Shown here piece by piece: positions 7,568-15,137 of a DNA stretch of 64,000 nt (the first letter of the stretch is position 1; each line of letters begins with the position of its first letter). Made by a program: the position numbers and the translations under genes. Under the pieces are notes generated by a model that did not search any database, was not told the DNA's origin, and was given only the letters and a program-made list of their open reading frames with translations. The DNA is from Novosphingobium sp. SG919 (lineage in GTDB: Bacteria; Pseudomonadota; Alphaproteobacteria; Sphingomonadales; Sphingomonadaceae). Where the stretch lies: NCBI RefSeq assembly GCF_012932495.1, contig NZ_JABCNG010000006.1, positions 186,001-250,000 on the forward strand. The letters are read 5' to 3'.

Positions 7568-9454
7568 TCAGAACAGCTTGCCGACCACGCCCAGCCACGA
7601 AGCCTGGGCGACAAGGCCTTGGGCCGGGCGCGCCGCGACCGGTCCGAGGCTGCCACATTCCAGGCAATAGACCTGCGCCCCGGCAGCACTGTTGAGGCGT
7701 GCCAGATCCGACAGGACCCGCCAGCCCAGCGCCTGCTGGCGCAGCGCCAGCATTCCCGTCACATCCCCGGCTGCGCGCGATTCGGTGCTACTGTCGTCAT
7801 TCATCAGGTCGGCCAGCAATCCCTGCCAGCTTCCCGGATTGGCCCCGAGGAATTCGGCGTGCCAGCTATCTGCCTTGGCGGCCTTGGCCGCCCAGGCCAC
7901 GGCATCTTCGAGTTCACCGAACTGGTCGACCAGGCCAAGCTGGCGCGCCGTGCCGCCATCCCACACCCGCCCTTGCGCGATCTTGTCGATATCCTGCGGG
8001 CTCTTGTGCCGGGCATCGGCGACCAGGCGCAGGAAGCGGGCGTAATAGCTTTCAACCGAGGCCTGCGAGAGCGCTTCGAATTCGGGGCTGAGGCCGCCGA
8101 CGATATCGGGCTGGCCCGAAAGCGGCGTGGTTCGCACGCCGTCGGCCGTCACGCCATAATTGGCGAGGGTGTCTTCAAAGCTCGGGATCACGGCAAAGAC
8201 CCCGATCGAACCCGTGATCGTGGCCGGTTCGGCAAAGACGCGCTGCGCCGGGGTAGAGACCCAATAGCCGCCGCTTGCGGCAAGATTGGCCATCGAAACC
8301 GCCACCGGCAGGCCCTTGGCGCGGGCGCGCGCGATCGCGGCGCGAATGCGCTCGGCCGCCGTGACCGATCCACCGGGTGAATCGACCCGCACCACCAGCG
8401 CAGCATAATTGCCACTGGTCACCGCCTGGTCGATCAGATCGGCAATGCGCGTGCCGCCTGCCGTGCCCGGCCCCGCCTCGCCGTCGACGATCGTGCCAGC
8501 CACGGTGACGACGGCAATCGCCTTGCCGGTCTTGGGCGCGGGCTTGTCGGCCAGGTATTGCGCCAGGGTGGTGCCCTTGTAGCCGCCATCGCCGGCGGAC
8601 AGGTCGTGCCCGACCAGATCGCCCACGCGCTTGCCAAAGGCCACCTTGTCGCCCACCTTGTCGACCAGGCCCGCCTTGACCGCGGCCTGGGCCATGTCGC
8701 CACCGCTTTGCGCCAGCCACTGCGCCGGATTGCGGGTGACCAGGTCGATATCGGCGCGGGGCCGCGCCTTCTTCACGTCGGCCTTCCAGGCGTTCCACAG
8801 CGCGCCATAGATCGCCGTCAGGTTTTCCTTCGCCTCGGGCGAAGCATCGCTGCGGGCATAGGGTTCGACTGCGGACTTGTAGGTGCCAACCTTGAAGATA
8901 TGCGCCTTGATCTTCAGCTTATCCATCAAGGCCTTGTAATAGAGCTGCGATCCGCCCGGCCCGGTCACCACCGCGCCGCCGATCGGATCCACCCAGGCTT
9001 CGCTGGAATGGGCGGCCAGTTGCACGGCATCGTCGGTATAGAGCAGCGCGCGCACCAGCACCGGCTTGTGCGCGGCACGCACCTTGTCCATCGCCGCGCC
9101 GATGCGGCTGATGTGCACCTGGCGGCCGCCGGTAAACGCCTCCAGATCGAGCACCACGGCCTTGATGCGCGTATCGTCGGCCGCAGCCTCGATTGCGCGG
9201 GCCACGTCGCGGGCCTGGAATTCCTTTTCGGGCGCTTCTCCCGACAGCAGGATCTGCGCCGGCTGCAAGCTGCTGCGTTCTTCCACCACGCTGCCATTGA
9301 GCGTGATCGTCAAGGCGCCGTCATGCACCTGGCCTGGCACGGGCCGGATGGTGAGCGCAGCATAGAGCACCCAGAAGAACAGCAGGAGGAACAGGAGGAC
9401 GAGGCCATCCTTGATCGCGACGAGGACTTTCCAGACCGAGCGGGCAAATTTCAT
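7568..9454 (-). CDS. sppA: Signal peptide peptidase SppA, 67 kDa type
   Basis: 628 residues, the tandem-domain S49 form. The N-terminal membrane anchor (about residues 15-38) is followed by two S49 repeats. The general-base Lys lies in the first repeat (GTYKSAVEPYARSD, near residue 193). The nucleophilic Ser lies in the second (ANLAASGGYW, near 393). It degrades cleaved signal peptides in the inner membrane. It is divergent from pyrB, with 84 bases between the starts. Confidence 0.95.
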   Translation of the reverse strand: MKFARSVWKVLVAIKDGLVLLFLLLFFWVLYAALTIRPVPGQVHDGALTITLNGSVVEERSSLQPAQILLSGEAPEKEFQARDVARAIEAAADDTRIKAVVLDLEAFTGGRQVHISRIGAAMDKVRAAHKPVLVRALLYTDDAVQLAAHSSEAWVDPIGGAVVTGPGGSQLYYKALMDKLKIKAHIFKVGTYKSAVEPYARSDASPEAKENLTAIYGALWNAWKADVKKARPRADIDLVTRNPAQWLAQSGGDMAQAAVKAGLVDKVGDKVAFGKRVGDLVGHDLSAGDGGYKGTTLAQYLADKPAPKTGKAIAVVTVAGTIVDGEAGPGTAGGTRIADLIDQAVTSGNYAALVVRVDSPGGSVTAAERIRAAIARARAKGLPVAVSMANLAASGGYWVSTPAQRVFAEPATITGSIGVFAVIPSFEDTLANYGVTADGVRTTPLSGQPDIVGGLSPEFEALSQASVESYYARFLRLVADARHKSPQDIDKIAQGRVWDGGTARQLGLVDQFGELEDAVAWAAKAAKADSWHAEFLGANPGSWQGLLADLMNDDSSTESRAAGDVTGMLALRQQALGWRVLSDLARLNSAAGAQVYCLECGSLGPVAARPAQGLVAQASWLGVVGKLF

Positions 9455-9538
9455 GGGGGATATCTAACCACCTGCTTATCGCTGCGCCAGTCGAAAGGCT
9501 TGCCCGTTGGCCCGCGCAAGTCTAGGGCGTGGTCTTCG

Positions 9539-10582
9539 ATGCATCCATCGAGCCAATCCCCCTCGTCAGCCAGCCCGGCGCGCAGCTATCCTGCGGGCGG
9601 CCTTGCCTTTCCTCACCGCGATCTGACCGGAATCGGCCAGCTTGCCCGGCACGAGATTCTCTATCTGCTGGACGAGGCAGAGCAGTGGGTGGAACTCAAT
9701 CGCCAGCCGCAAAAGCGCGCCGACCTGCTTTCGGGCCTGACCATCATCAATGCCTTTTTCGAGAACAGCACGCGCACGCTGCTGTCGTTCGAAATCGCCG
9801 GCAAGCGGCTGGGCGCCGACGTGGTCAACATGCATGCCGCCACCTCCAGCGTGAAGAAGGGCGAAACGCTGATCGACACGGCGATGACGCTCAACGCCAT
9901 GCGGGCCGATGCCATCGTCATCCGCCATGCCAGTTCGGGCGCGGTGCGGCTGATTGCCGAAAAGGTCGATTGCCCGGTGCTCAACGCCGGCGATGGGCAG
10001 CACGAACACCCGACCCAGGCCCTGCTTGATGCCTTGACCATCCGCCATGCGCTGGGCCTGCCCAAGGGCAGCGATCTCAATGGCCTGCGCGTGACGATCT
10101 GCGGCGACATCCTGCACAGCCGCGTGGCGCGCTCCAACATCCTGTCGCTCACCGCGCTGGGCTGCGACGTCAGCGTCTGCGCCCCACCCGCGCTGATGCC
10201 GGCGGAAATCGAAGTGATGGGCGTCAAGGTCTTCCACGATTTCGATGCCGCGCTCAAAGGCGCGCAAGTGGTGATGATGCTGCGCCTGCAGATGGAGCGC
10301 ATGCAGGGCCAGTTCATCCCGTCCCCGCGCGAATATCGCCATCTCTATGGCCTCTCGCTCGATCGCCTGGCCAAGGCTGATCCTGCTGCGCTGGTCATGC
10401 ATCCCGGCCCGATGAACCGAGGCATCGAAATCGACAGCCAGGTGGCCGACCATGTCGAACGCAGCCTGATCACCCGGCAGGTGGAAAGCGGCGTTGCCAT
10501 TCGCATGGCCTGCCTGGAAGTGCTCACCCGCCGTGCCCGCCAGCTTCCCGGCTGGGACCACCTTGGCGGAGAAAACGCATGA
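9539..10582 (+). CDS. pyrB: Aspartate carbamoyltransferase, catalytic subunit
   Basis: 347 residues from the ATG at 9539. Carbamoyl-phosphate-binding STRT (in FFENSTRTLLSFE), HPTQ (HEHPTQALLD) and the PGPMNRG loop are all present. It catalyses the committed step of pyrimidine synthesis. The first 20 residues are poorly conserved and no clear ribosome site precedes the start, so the exact start is uncertain. It overlaps the next gene by four bases (ATGA), so the two are translationally coupled. No pyrI is seen; enzymes with this arrangement often form a dodecamer with a dihydroorotase-like partner. Confidence 0.94.
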   Translation: MHPSSQSPSSASPARSYPAGGLAFPHRDLTGIGQLARHEILYLLDEAEQWVELNRQPQKRADLLSGLTIINAFFENSTRTLLSFEIAGKRLGADVVNMHAATSSVKKGETLIDTAMTLNAMRADAIVIRHASSGAVRLIAEKVDCPVLNAGDGQHEHPTQALLDALTIRHALGLPKGSDLNGLRVTICGDILHSRVARSNILSLTALGCDVSVCAPPALMPAEIEVMGVKVFHDFDAALKGAQVVMMLRLQMERMQGQFIPSPREYRHLYGLSLDRLAKADPAALVMHPGPMNRGIEIDSQVADHVERSLITRQVESGVAIRMACLEVLTRRARQLPGWDHLGGENA

Positions 10583-11811
10583 CGCCCCAACCCCTTGTCA
10601 TCACCAACGGTCGCCTGGTCCTGCCTTCGGGCGAGCCGGTTGAGGCCGATCTGCGCTGCCAGGGCGGCCGCATCGTGGCGATTGGCGCGCAAGCCGCGCC
10701 GCAGGACGGCGACGCGGTGTTCGACGCACGCGGCGCGCTGGTTGCGCCCGGCCTGGTGGACCTTGGTGTGTTTGCCATAGACAAGCCGGCTTTCCACTTC
10801 GGCGGGATCACCCGCGCCGCGCTGATGCCCGACCAGGGCCCGCCGCTGGATCATCCCGCCCGCGTCCGTTTTGCCGCGCAATCGGGCAAGCCCGATTTCT
10901 GGGTGCACCCCTTGGCGGCGGCCACCCGCGCGCTGGAAGGCACCGAACTGGCTGAACTGGCCCTGATGCGCGATGCCGGCGCCCGCGCGGTCAGCACCGG
11001 GCGGCGCTGGATTGCCGATTCGGGCGTCATGCTGCGCCTGCTCTCCTATTGCGCGATGCTCGACCTTGTCGTCGTCAGCCATGCCGAGGACGCGGGCATC
11101 ACGGGCCAGGCCGTGGCCACGGCTGGCGAAGTGGCGACGCGGCTGGGCCTGCCCTCTGCCCCGGCCGAGGCGGAAAGCCTCGCCGTGGCACGCGACATTG
11201 CCCTTGCCGAAATGACGGGCGCGCGCCTGCACATCCGCCAGGTTACCACGGCCAAGGCGCTCGACCTGGTGCGCGCGGCCAAGCTGCGCGGCGTGCCGGT
11301 AACGGCCGGCGTCACCCCGGCGCACTTCATGCTGTCGGACCTCGAACTGGTCGATTTCCGCACGTTCTGCCGCTTTTCACCGCCCTTGCGCGCCGATGCC
11401 GATCGCAAGGCGGTGATCGCCGCGATCGCCGATGGCACGATCGACGTGATCGCCTCGGGCCACGATCCGCGCGGCCCAGAAGACAAGCGCTTGCCCTTTG
11501 CCGATGCCGAACCGGGCATGGCCGGCGCCGAGACGCTGCTTGCCCTGACCCTGACCCTGGTGCGCGACGAGGTGATCGACCTGGCCCGCGCCTTTGCCCT
11601 GCTCGCAGCCAATCCGGCGGCCCTGCTGGGCGTCAACGCCGGCCGCCTGGCCGTGGGGGCAGAGGCGGATATCGCGGTCATCCATCCCACCCGGCCATGG
11701 ATCGTCAATTCCGACAAGATGGCCGCCAGCGCCGGCAACACTCCGTTCGACCGTCGCCCGGTGGAAGGGCGCGTGCTCGCCCTGTGGAAAGGCGGCGCGC
11801 GGATCGATTGA
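10579..11811 (+). CDS. Dihydroorotase-like protein lacking the HxH zinc site
   Basis: 410 residues with the amidohydrolase fold of type I dihydroorotase (N-terminal beta domain, APGLVD at about residues 56-61, C-terminal HPTRPWIV closing strand). Where active enzymes have PGLVDxHxH followed by an LREPG-type loop, this protein reads PGLVDLGVFAIDKP, so both first zinc ligands (positions 63 and 65) are Gly and Phe. SHAED and a TPAHF segment remain, while SGHDPRGPEDK replaces the usual DHAPH. It matches the pattern of non-catalytic PyrC' proteins that stabilise PyrB, as in Pseudomonas. If so, the real dihydroorotase is encoded elsewhere. Confidence 0.85.
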   Translation: MTPQPLVITNGRLVLPSGEPVEADLRCQGGRIVAIGAQAAPQDGDAVFDARGALVAPGLVDLGVFAIDKPAFHFGGITRAALMPDQGPPLDHPARVRFAAQSGKPDFWVHPLAAATRALEGTELAELALMRDAGARAVSTGRRWIADSGVMLRLLSYCAMLDLVVVSHAEDAGITGQAVATAGEVATRLGLPSAPAEAESLAVARDIALAEMTGARLHIRQVTTAKALDLVRAAKLRGVPVTAGVTPAHFMLSDLELVDFRTFCRFSPPLRADADRKAVIAAIADGTIDVIASGHDPRGPEDKRLPFADAEPGMAGAETLLALTLTLVRDEVIDLARAFALLAANPAALLGVNAGRLAVGAEADIAVIHPTRPWIVNSDKMAASAGNTPFDRRPVEGRVLALWKGGARID

Positions 11812-11864
11812 TTGCGCCCGCCATCGGGCTGCGCGTCGCGCCGGCTCCTGGTCTGGCGGGTTGA

Positions 11865-12119
11865 TCAGTCCTGCGCGTCAGGCGGATCGGGCAAGGCCCG
11901 GCTGGCCAGCCAGAGGCGCACGGCGCTGGCCAGGCCCGGTGGCGTGGGGCTGGCGATGCGTTCGGCATCGATGCGGGCCACCAGCGCGTTGAGCGGCAGC
12001 CCTTCGGCTTTGGCCGCCGCGCGCAGCCAGTCCCAGAACAGCGGTTCGAGGCTGATCGACGTCTTGTGCCCGGCGATTTCGACCGAGCGCTTGACCGGGG
12101 GATGATAGGGACTGGTCAT
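11865..12119 (-). CDS. Ribbon-helix-helix domain protein
   Basis: 84 residues from the ATG at 12119; a TTG at 12140 would add seven. The core VKRSVEIAGHKTSISLEP, followed by FWDWLRAAAKAEGLPLNALV, has the beta-strand-helix-helix layout of the RHH_4 type seen in many alphaproteobacteria. Proteins of this family are predicted DNA binders or antitoxin-like regulators. It lies downstream of phaB on the same strand, separated by a hairpin, so it may be read through from phaB. No toxin gene is adjacent. Confidence 0.75.
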   Translation of the reverse strand: MTSPYHPPVKRSVEIAGHKTSISLEPLFWDWLRAAAKAEGLPLNALVARIDAERIASPTPPGLASAVRLWLASRALPDPPDAQD

Positions 12120-12129
12120 CTCGGGTATA

Positions 12130-12153
12130 AAGGGCGGCAACCGCGCCGCCCTT
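12130..12153 (-). terminator. Hairpin between phaB and the RHH gene
   Basis: Nine-base arms (12130-12138 and 12145-12153, AAGGGCGGC / GCCGCCCTT) with a six-base loop. On the minus strand the second arm ends in CCCTTTATA, a short U-rich run, so it may be a weak terminator or attenuator after phaB. Confidence 0.5.
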
Positions 12154-12161
12154 CATGCCAC

Positions 12162-12884
12162 TTAGTACATGTGCTGCCCGCCGTTGATCGACATGGTCGA
12201 CCCGGTGACGAAGCCGCCCTCTTCGGACGTGAGGAACGCCACGCCGCGCGCGATTTCGCTCGCCTGGCCCAGGCGCCCGGTAGGAATGCGCGCCACGATC
12301 TTTTCCAGCACCGCCGGCGGCACGGCCGCCACCATGTCGGTGTCGATATAGCCCGGCGCGATGGCGTTGACCGTCACGCCGTACTTTGCGCCTTCCTGGG
12401 CAAGGGCCTTGGTAAAGCCGTGGATGCCCGATTTGGCCGCCGCATAGTTGACCTGGCCATATTGCCCGGCCTGGCCGTTGATCGATCCGATGTTGACGAT
12501 GCGGCCCCAGCCGCGCTCGCGCATGCCGGGGAACGTGGCCTTGGCCATGTTGAAGCAACCGCCCAGGTTGATGCGCATGACTTCGTTCCAGTCGTCAAAG
12601 CTCATCTTGTGCAGCACGCCGTCACGGGTGATGCCAGCATTGTTGACCACGATGTCGACCGCGCCGACCTCGGCGGCCACGCGCGCGCAGCCCTCCTGGG
12701 TCGCTTCGAAATCGCCCACGTCCCAGCGGTAGGCCTTGATTCCGGTTCGCTCCGTAAAGGCCTTGGCCTTTTCCTCGTTGCCCGCATAGTTCGCAACGAC
12801 GGTGCACCCCTGCTCTTGCAAGGCAAGGCAGATCGCCTCGCCGATACCCCGGGTCCCGCCCGTTACGATAGCCACTCGCGTCAT
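12162..12884 (-). CDS. phaB: Acetoacetyl-CoA reductase (copy 1)
   Basis: 240-residue short-chain dehydrogenase from the ATG at 12884, preceded by GGGAG and CAGGA. It has TGGTRGIG cofactor binding, NNAG, a Ser in SINGQAG and YAAAK catalysis, and a GFVTGSTMSINGGQHMY end typical of PhaB. It reduces acetoacetyl-CoA to (R)-3-hydroxybutyryl-CoA with NADPH for polyhydroxybutyrate. No phaA or phaC is adjacent. A gap-free paralogue of the same length lies at 31434-32156 inside the EPS region. Confidence 0.93.
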   Translation of the reverse strand: MTRVAIVTGGTRGIGEAICLALQEQGCTVVANYAGNEEKAKAFTERTGIKAYRWDVGDFEATQEGCARVAAEVGAVDIVVNNAGITRDGVLHKMSFDDWNEVMRINLGGCFNMAKATFPGMRERGWGRIVNIGSINGQAGQYGQVNYAAAKSGIHGFTKALAQEGAKYGVTVNAIAPGYIDTDMVAAVPPAVLEKIVARIPTGRLGQASEIARGVAFLTSEEGGFVTGSTMSINGGQHMY

Positions 12885-13007
12885 TCCTGGTACTCCCGTA
12901 CTCACCAGCTTGGAGAGCGCTAGGCTAGGGTGATGACATGCCCGCGACAAGTCGCGGCAGCACCGAACCGATAAATTTCTTCGACGGATATTGATAAACC
13001 TTGCCCG

Positions 13008-13026
13008 TGCATTGCCCATGCATTGC
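13008..13026. promoter_or_regulatory. Two TGCATTGC boxes upstream of phaB
   Basis: TGCATTGC occurs at 13008-13015 and again at 13019-13026, eleven bases apart, so on the same helix face. They lie 124-142 bases upstream of the phaB start. The octamer is the core of the TTGC-N3-GCAA palindromes found upstream of EPS genes in this window. A regulator site is inferred. Confidence 0.4.
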
Positions 13027-13123
13027 CAACCGCCGGCGCAGCATGCGCGCGGGCAGGACGGGGCCATTTTTCTGCAAACACGGCAGAGCCACCAAGGGCC
13101 TGCGTGGGCCCGCATCGTGCAAC

Positions 13124-13147
13124 AAAAAGGCCCGCCGAAGCGAGCCT
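13124..13147 (-). terminator. Intrinsic terminator of the exported beta-rich protein gene
   Basis: On the minus strand an eight-pair stem (13140-13147 with 13128-13135, one G-U) closes a TTCG tetraloop and is followed by TTTTTGTTG. It lies 28 bases after the stop at 13175. Confidence 0.85.
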
Positions 13148-13174
13148 GTTGTTCCACCGAAATGGAGTGGAAAA

Positions 13175-14008
13175 TCAGAAGCGGAACTGGGTTCCGAGAT
13201 AGACCGCCTGGCTGTCCTGGCGCCCATCGGTGAGCGGACGAAGACGATCGCGATCCGACGAATAGCGGATGCCGGCGGTAACATCGAGATTGCGCGTCAG
13301 GCGGTAGCTGCCGCCGAAGTCCACCTGGTAGTCGCCCTGGCTTTCCAGCGTGCGCGGCGCACGGCCCGCACGCTCCTTCTCGTCCAGCGCAATGCGCGGG
13401 GCAATGCGGCTGGTGGAAGCCGAAGCCGCGCTCGCCGACGGCGAAGCAGCAGCAAAGTGGCTGAGATCGGGCATGTCGATCCGCTGCATGTCGCGGTCGA
13501 AACCATTGGACGGGCCAAGGCCGCTGGTGACGGCAAAGCTTTGATAGCCGCGCGCCATGCCCAGGTTGAAGGCATTGGGCACGATGCGCAGCGGCGTGCC
13601 GTTGCCGGCCGCGCCACCGATGTTGCCCAGAACGCCGCGCACCGAAATGGCCTGCGCCACGTCGGTATTCACCCGAACCGCCACGGTGATGGCACGGTCG
13701 GAACGCGAATCGGAACCGGCCGGGGTGAAGCGGAACAGATGGCTGTTGCTCAGCCCGCGCACCGTGATCGCCGCGGCCAGCTTGGGATCGGCCGAAGCCG
13801 GCGTGAACGAACCGATGCCACCGCGCGCCGCCAGGCTCACCTGGGCCAGCGGCTTGAACGAGCCGGTGACCGCGCTACTCACGGTGGGGGCTATGAACAG
13901 ACCGGCGGCAACGCACATGGCAGCCAGCAGCGGAGCCCGCAAGGCGCGCGGCAGCGCGGAACGGCGCATGCCGTGCGCGTTCGCTGTTTTGCTGCCCCTG
14001 CCGCTCAT
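13175..14008 (-). CDS. Exported beta-strand-rich protein, unknown
   Basis: 277 residues from the ATG at 14008; an open frame extends to 14092. A long, Arg-rich N-region is followed by a hydrophobic stretch (LLAAMCVAAGLFIAP) and a likely cleavage site after VSSA, so it is exported. The middle is rich in short beta-like segments and an Ala/Ser linker. The last 50 residues (DYQVDFGGSYRLTRNLDVTA onward) alternate in hydrophobicity and end in Phe, as outer-membrane beta-barrel proteins do. The protein is too short and irregular to assign to a porin family. It has its own terminator downstream. Confidence 0.7.
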   Translation of the reverse strand: MSGRGSKTANAHGMRRSALPRALRAPLLAAMCVAAGLFIAPTVSSAVTGSFKPLAQVSLAARGGIGSFTPASADPKLAAAITVRGLSNSHLFRFTPAGSDSRSDRAITVAVRVNTDVAQAISVRGVLGNIGGAAGNGTPLRIVPNAFNLGMARGYQSFAVTSGLGPSNGFDRDMQRIDMPDLSHFAAASPSASAASASTSRIAPRIALDEKERAGRAPRTLESQGDYQVDFGGSYRLTRNLDVTAGIRYSSDRDRLRPLTDGRQDSQAVYLGTQFRF

Positions 14009-14503
14009 GTCCTGCCTGCTTCCTGTCGTTATTCGTTGCGAATCACGGTACCTGATCATGCGATCCGTCTTGCGGCCAAAGGGCACGAACATGACATCGG
14101 CATGACAACTTCTCCCATCTACTCTCTCACCACGGCGATTTCCAGATTCGAAACGTCCGAACTCGCAAGGATTTCCAATGCTGTGGCCAAGTGGTTACAC
14201 AAATCGCCCCCCTGGCCGCAAACCGCCCGGAAAGCGTGCTTCCCGGGCGCCGTCGCGAAGGGTTTTCCCCGCCCGGTGCGTTCATCGGCCGTTCACCGCT
14301 GCAACGGCTTGACCAAGGCCCGCCTTTTGCCTTGTTGCCCGGGCGCATGCTCGCATTGCCACAACAATGCAGATGGCTTGGCAACGCGGCTTGCCGGGCG
14401 ACGGGCCAGGGTGATAGAGGCGTGCCCATCCAGCCGTGCAGCCGCACGGATTTTTCATTGCTGCGGGGATGACCGCCGCTGCGCCAGACAGGACAGGATT
14501 GAC
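14009..14503. other. Divergent intergenic region, no gene seen
   Basis: 495 bases between the divergent exported-protein gene and the DUF3576 lipoprotein gene. Short open frames here on both strands lack ribosome sites and protein-like composition. A small palindrome ATTCG-TTG-CGAAT lies at 14031-14043, 23 bases upstream of the minus-strand start, where an operator could sit. Nothing else is recognised. Confidence 0.5.
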
Positions 14504-15061
14504 GTGACGATCAGCGCCATCGCCCGCCACAACACCACCGCCGCCCAGCCTGCCAAGCAGGCCCCTGCAAAAGCGCGCAGGGATCGATCGGCGGCTGGCC
14601 GGCTGATCGGCCGCGCGCTTGCCGCGGGCGTGCTGGCCCTGGCGGTTGCCGGCTGCGCCGGCCACGGCGAAAAGAAGCTGTCCAAGCTTTCCAAGCTCCA
14701 CCCCGACATGGCATCGAGCAAGGTGACCACCATCGGCGTGAACGCCTATCTGTGGCGCGCCAGCCTCGATGCGCTGTCGTTCATGCCCCTGCTGCAGACC
14801 GACAGCAACGGCGGCGTGATCGTGACCGACTGGTATGCCAACCCGCGCAATCCGGGCGAGCGGATCAAGGTGACGGTCTCGATCCTCGACCAGGACTTGC
14901 GCGCCGACGCCCTGCGCGTGGCGGCCAGCCGCCAGGTGTCGCAGAACGGCAACTGGGTGGATGCCCCGGTCCAGGCGGCCACCGTACAGAAGCTGGAAGA
15001 CGTGATCCTGACCAAGGCGCGCGACTTGCGCCGCCAGGCCCTCCCCGCCGGCATCAACTGA
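14504..15061 (+). CDS. DUF3576 domain lipoprotein
   Basis: 185 residues from a GTG at 14504, with AGGA about eight bases upstream. A basic N-terminus, a hydrophobic core and the lipobox LAVAGC predict a lipoprotein with Cys near residue 51. The remainder (NAYLWRASLDALSFMPLLQT, then DWYANPRNPGERIKVTV) matches the DUF3576 family of alphaproteobacteria. In sphingomonads it usually lies directly before leuS-lptE-holA, as here. The surroundings suggest a role in the outer envelope, but its function is unknown. Confidence 0.85.
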   Translation: MTISAIARHNTTAAQPAKQAPAKARRDRSAAGRLIGRALAAGVLALAVAGCAGHGEKKLSKLSKLHPDMASSKVTTIGVNAYLWRASLDALSFMPLLQTDSNGGVIVTDWYANPRNPGERIKVTVSILDQDLRADALRVAASRQVSQNGNWVDAPVQAATVQKLEDVILTKARDLRRQALPAGIN

Positions 15062-15073
15062 TCGTCTGCGAAA

Positions 15074-15121
15074 AAGCGGCACGCCTGGAAGCGGCACGCG
15101 CTTGCGATAAGGCGTGCCGCT
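15074..15121 (+). promoter_or_regulatory. Leader hairpin with duplicated arm before leuS
   Basis: A perfect 12-base inverted repeat (15075-15086 and 15110-15121) lies between the DUF3576 gene and leuS, ending 16 bases before the leuS ATG. AAGCGGCACGC occurs twice (15074-15084 and 15089-15099), and the 3' arm can pair with either copy. No T-run follows. It may be a terminator for the upstream gene or a switch affecting leuS translation. Confidence 0.5.
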
Positions 15122-15137
15122 ACCTAAAGAGCCGCGC

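Noticed and set aside
8558..9538. 327-codon extension of the pyrB frame
   Set aside because: It is antisense to sppA and not part of ATCase.
11865..12119. RHH protein as antitoxin of a toxin-antitoxin pair
   Set aside because: No small toxin gene overlaps or adjoins it; neighbours are phaB and the pyrC homologue.
13001..14503. Long N-terminal extension of the DUF3576 frame
   Set aside because: It runs antisense to the exported-protein gene. The lipoprotein signal starts at the GTG at 14504.
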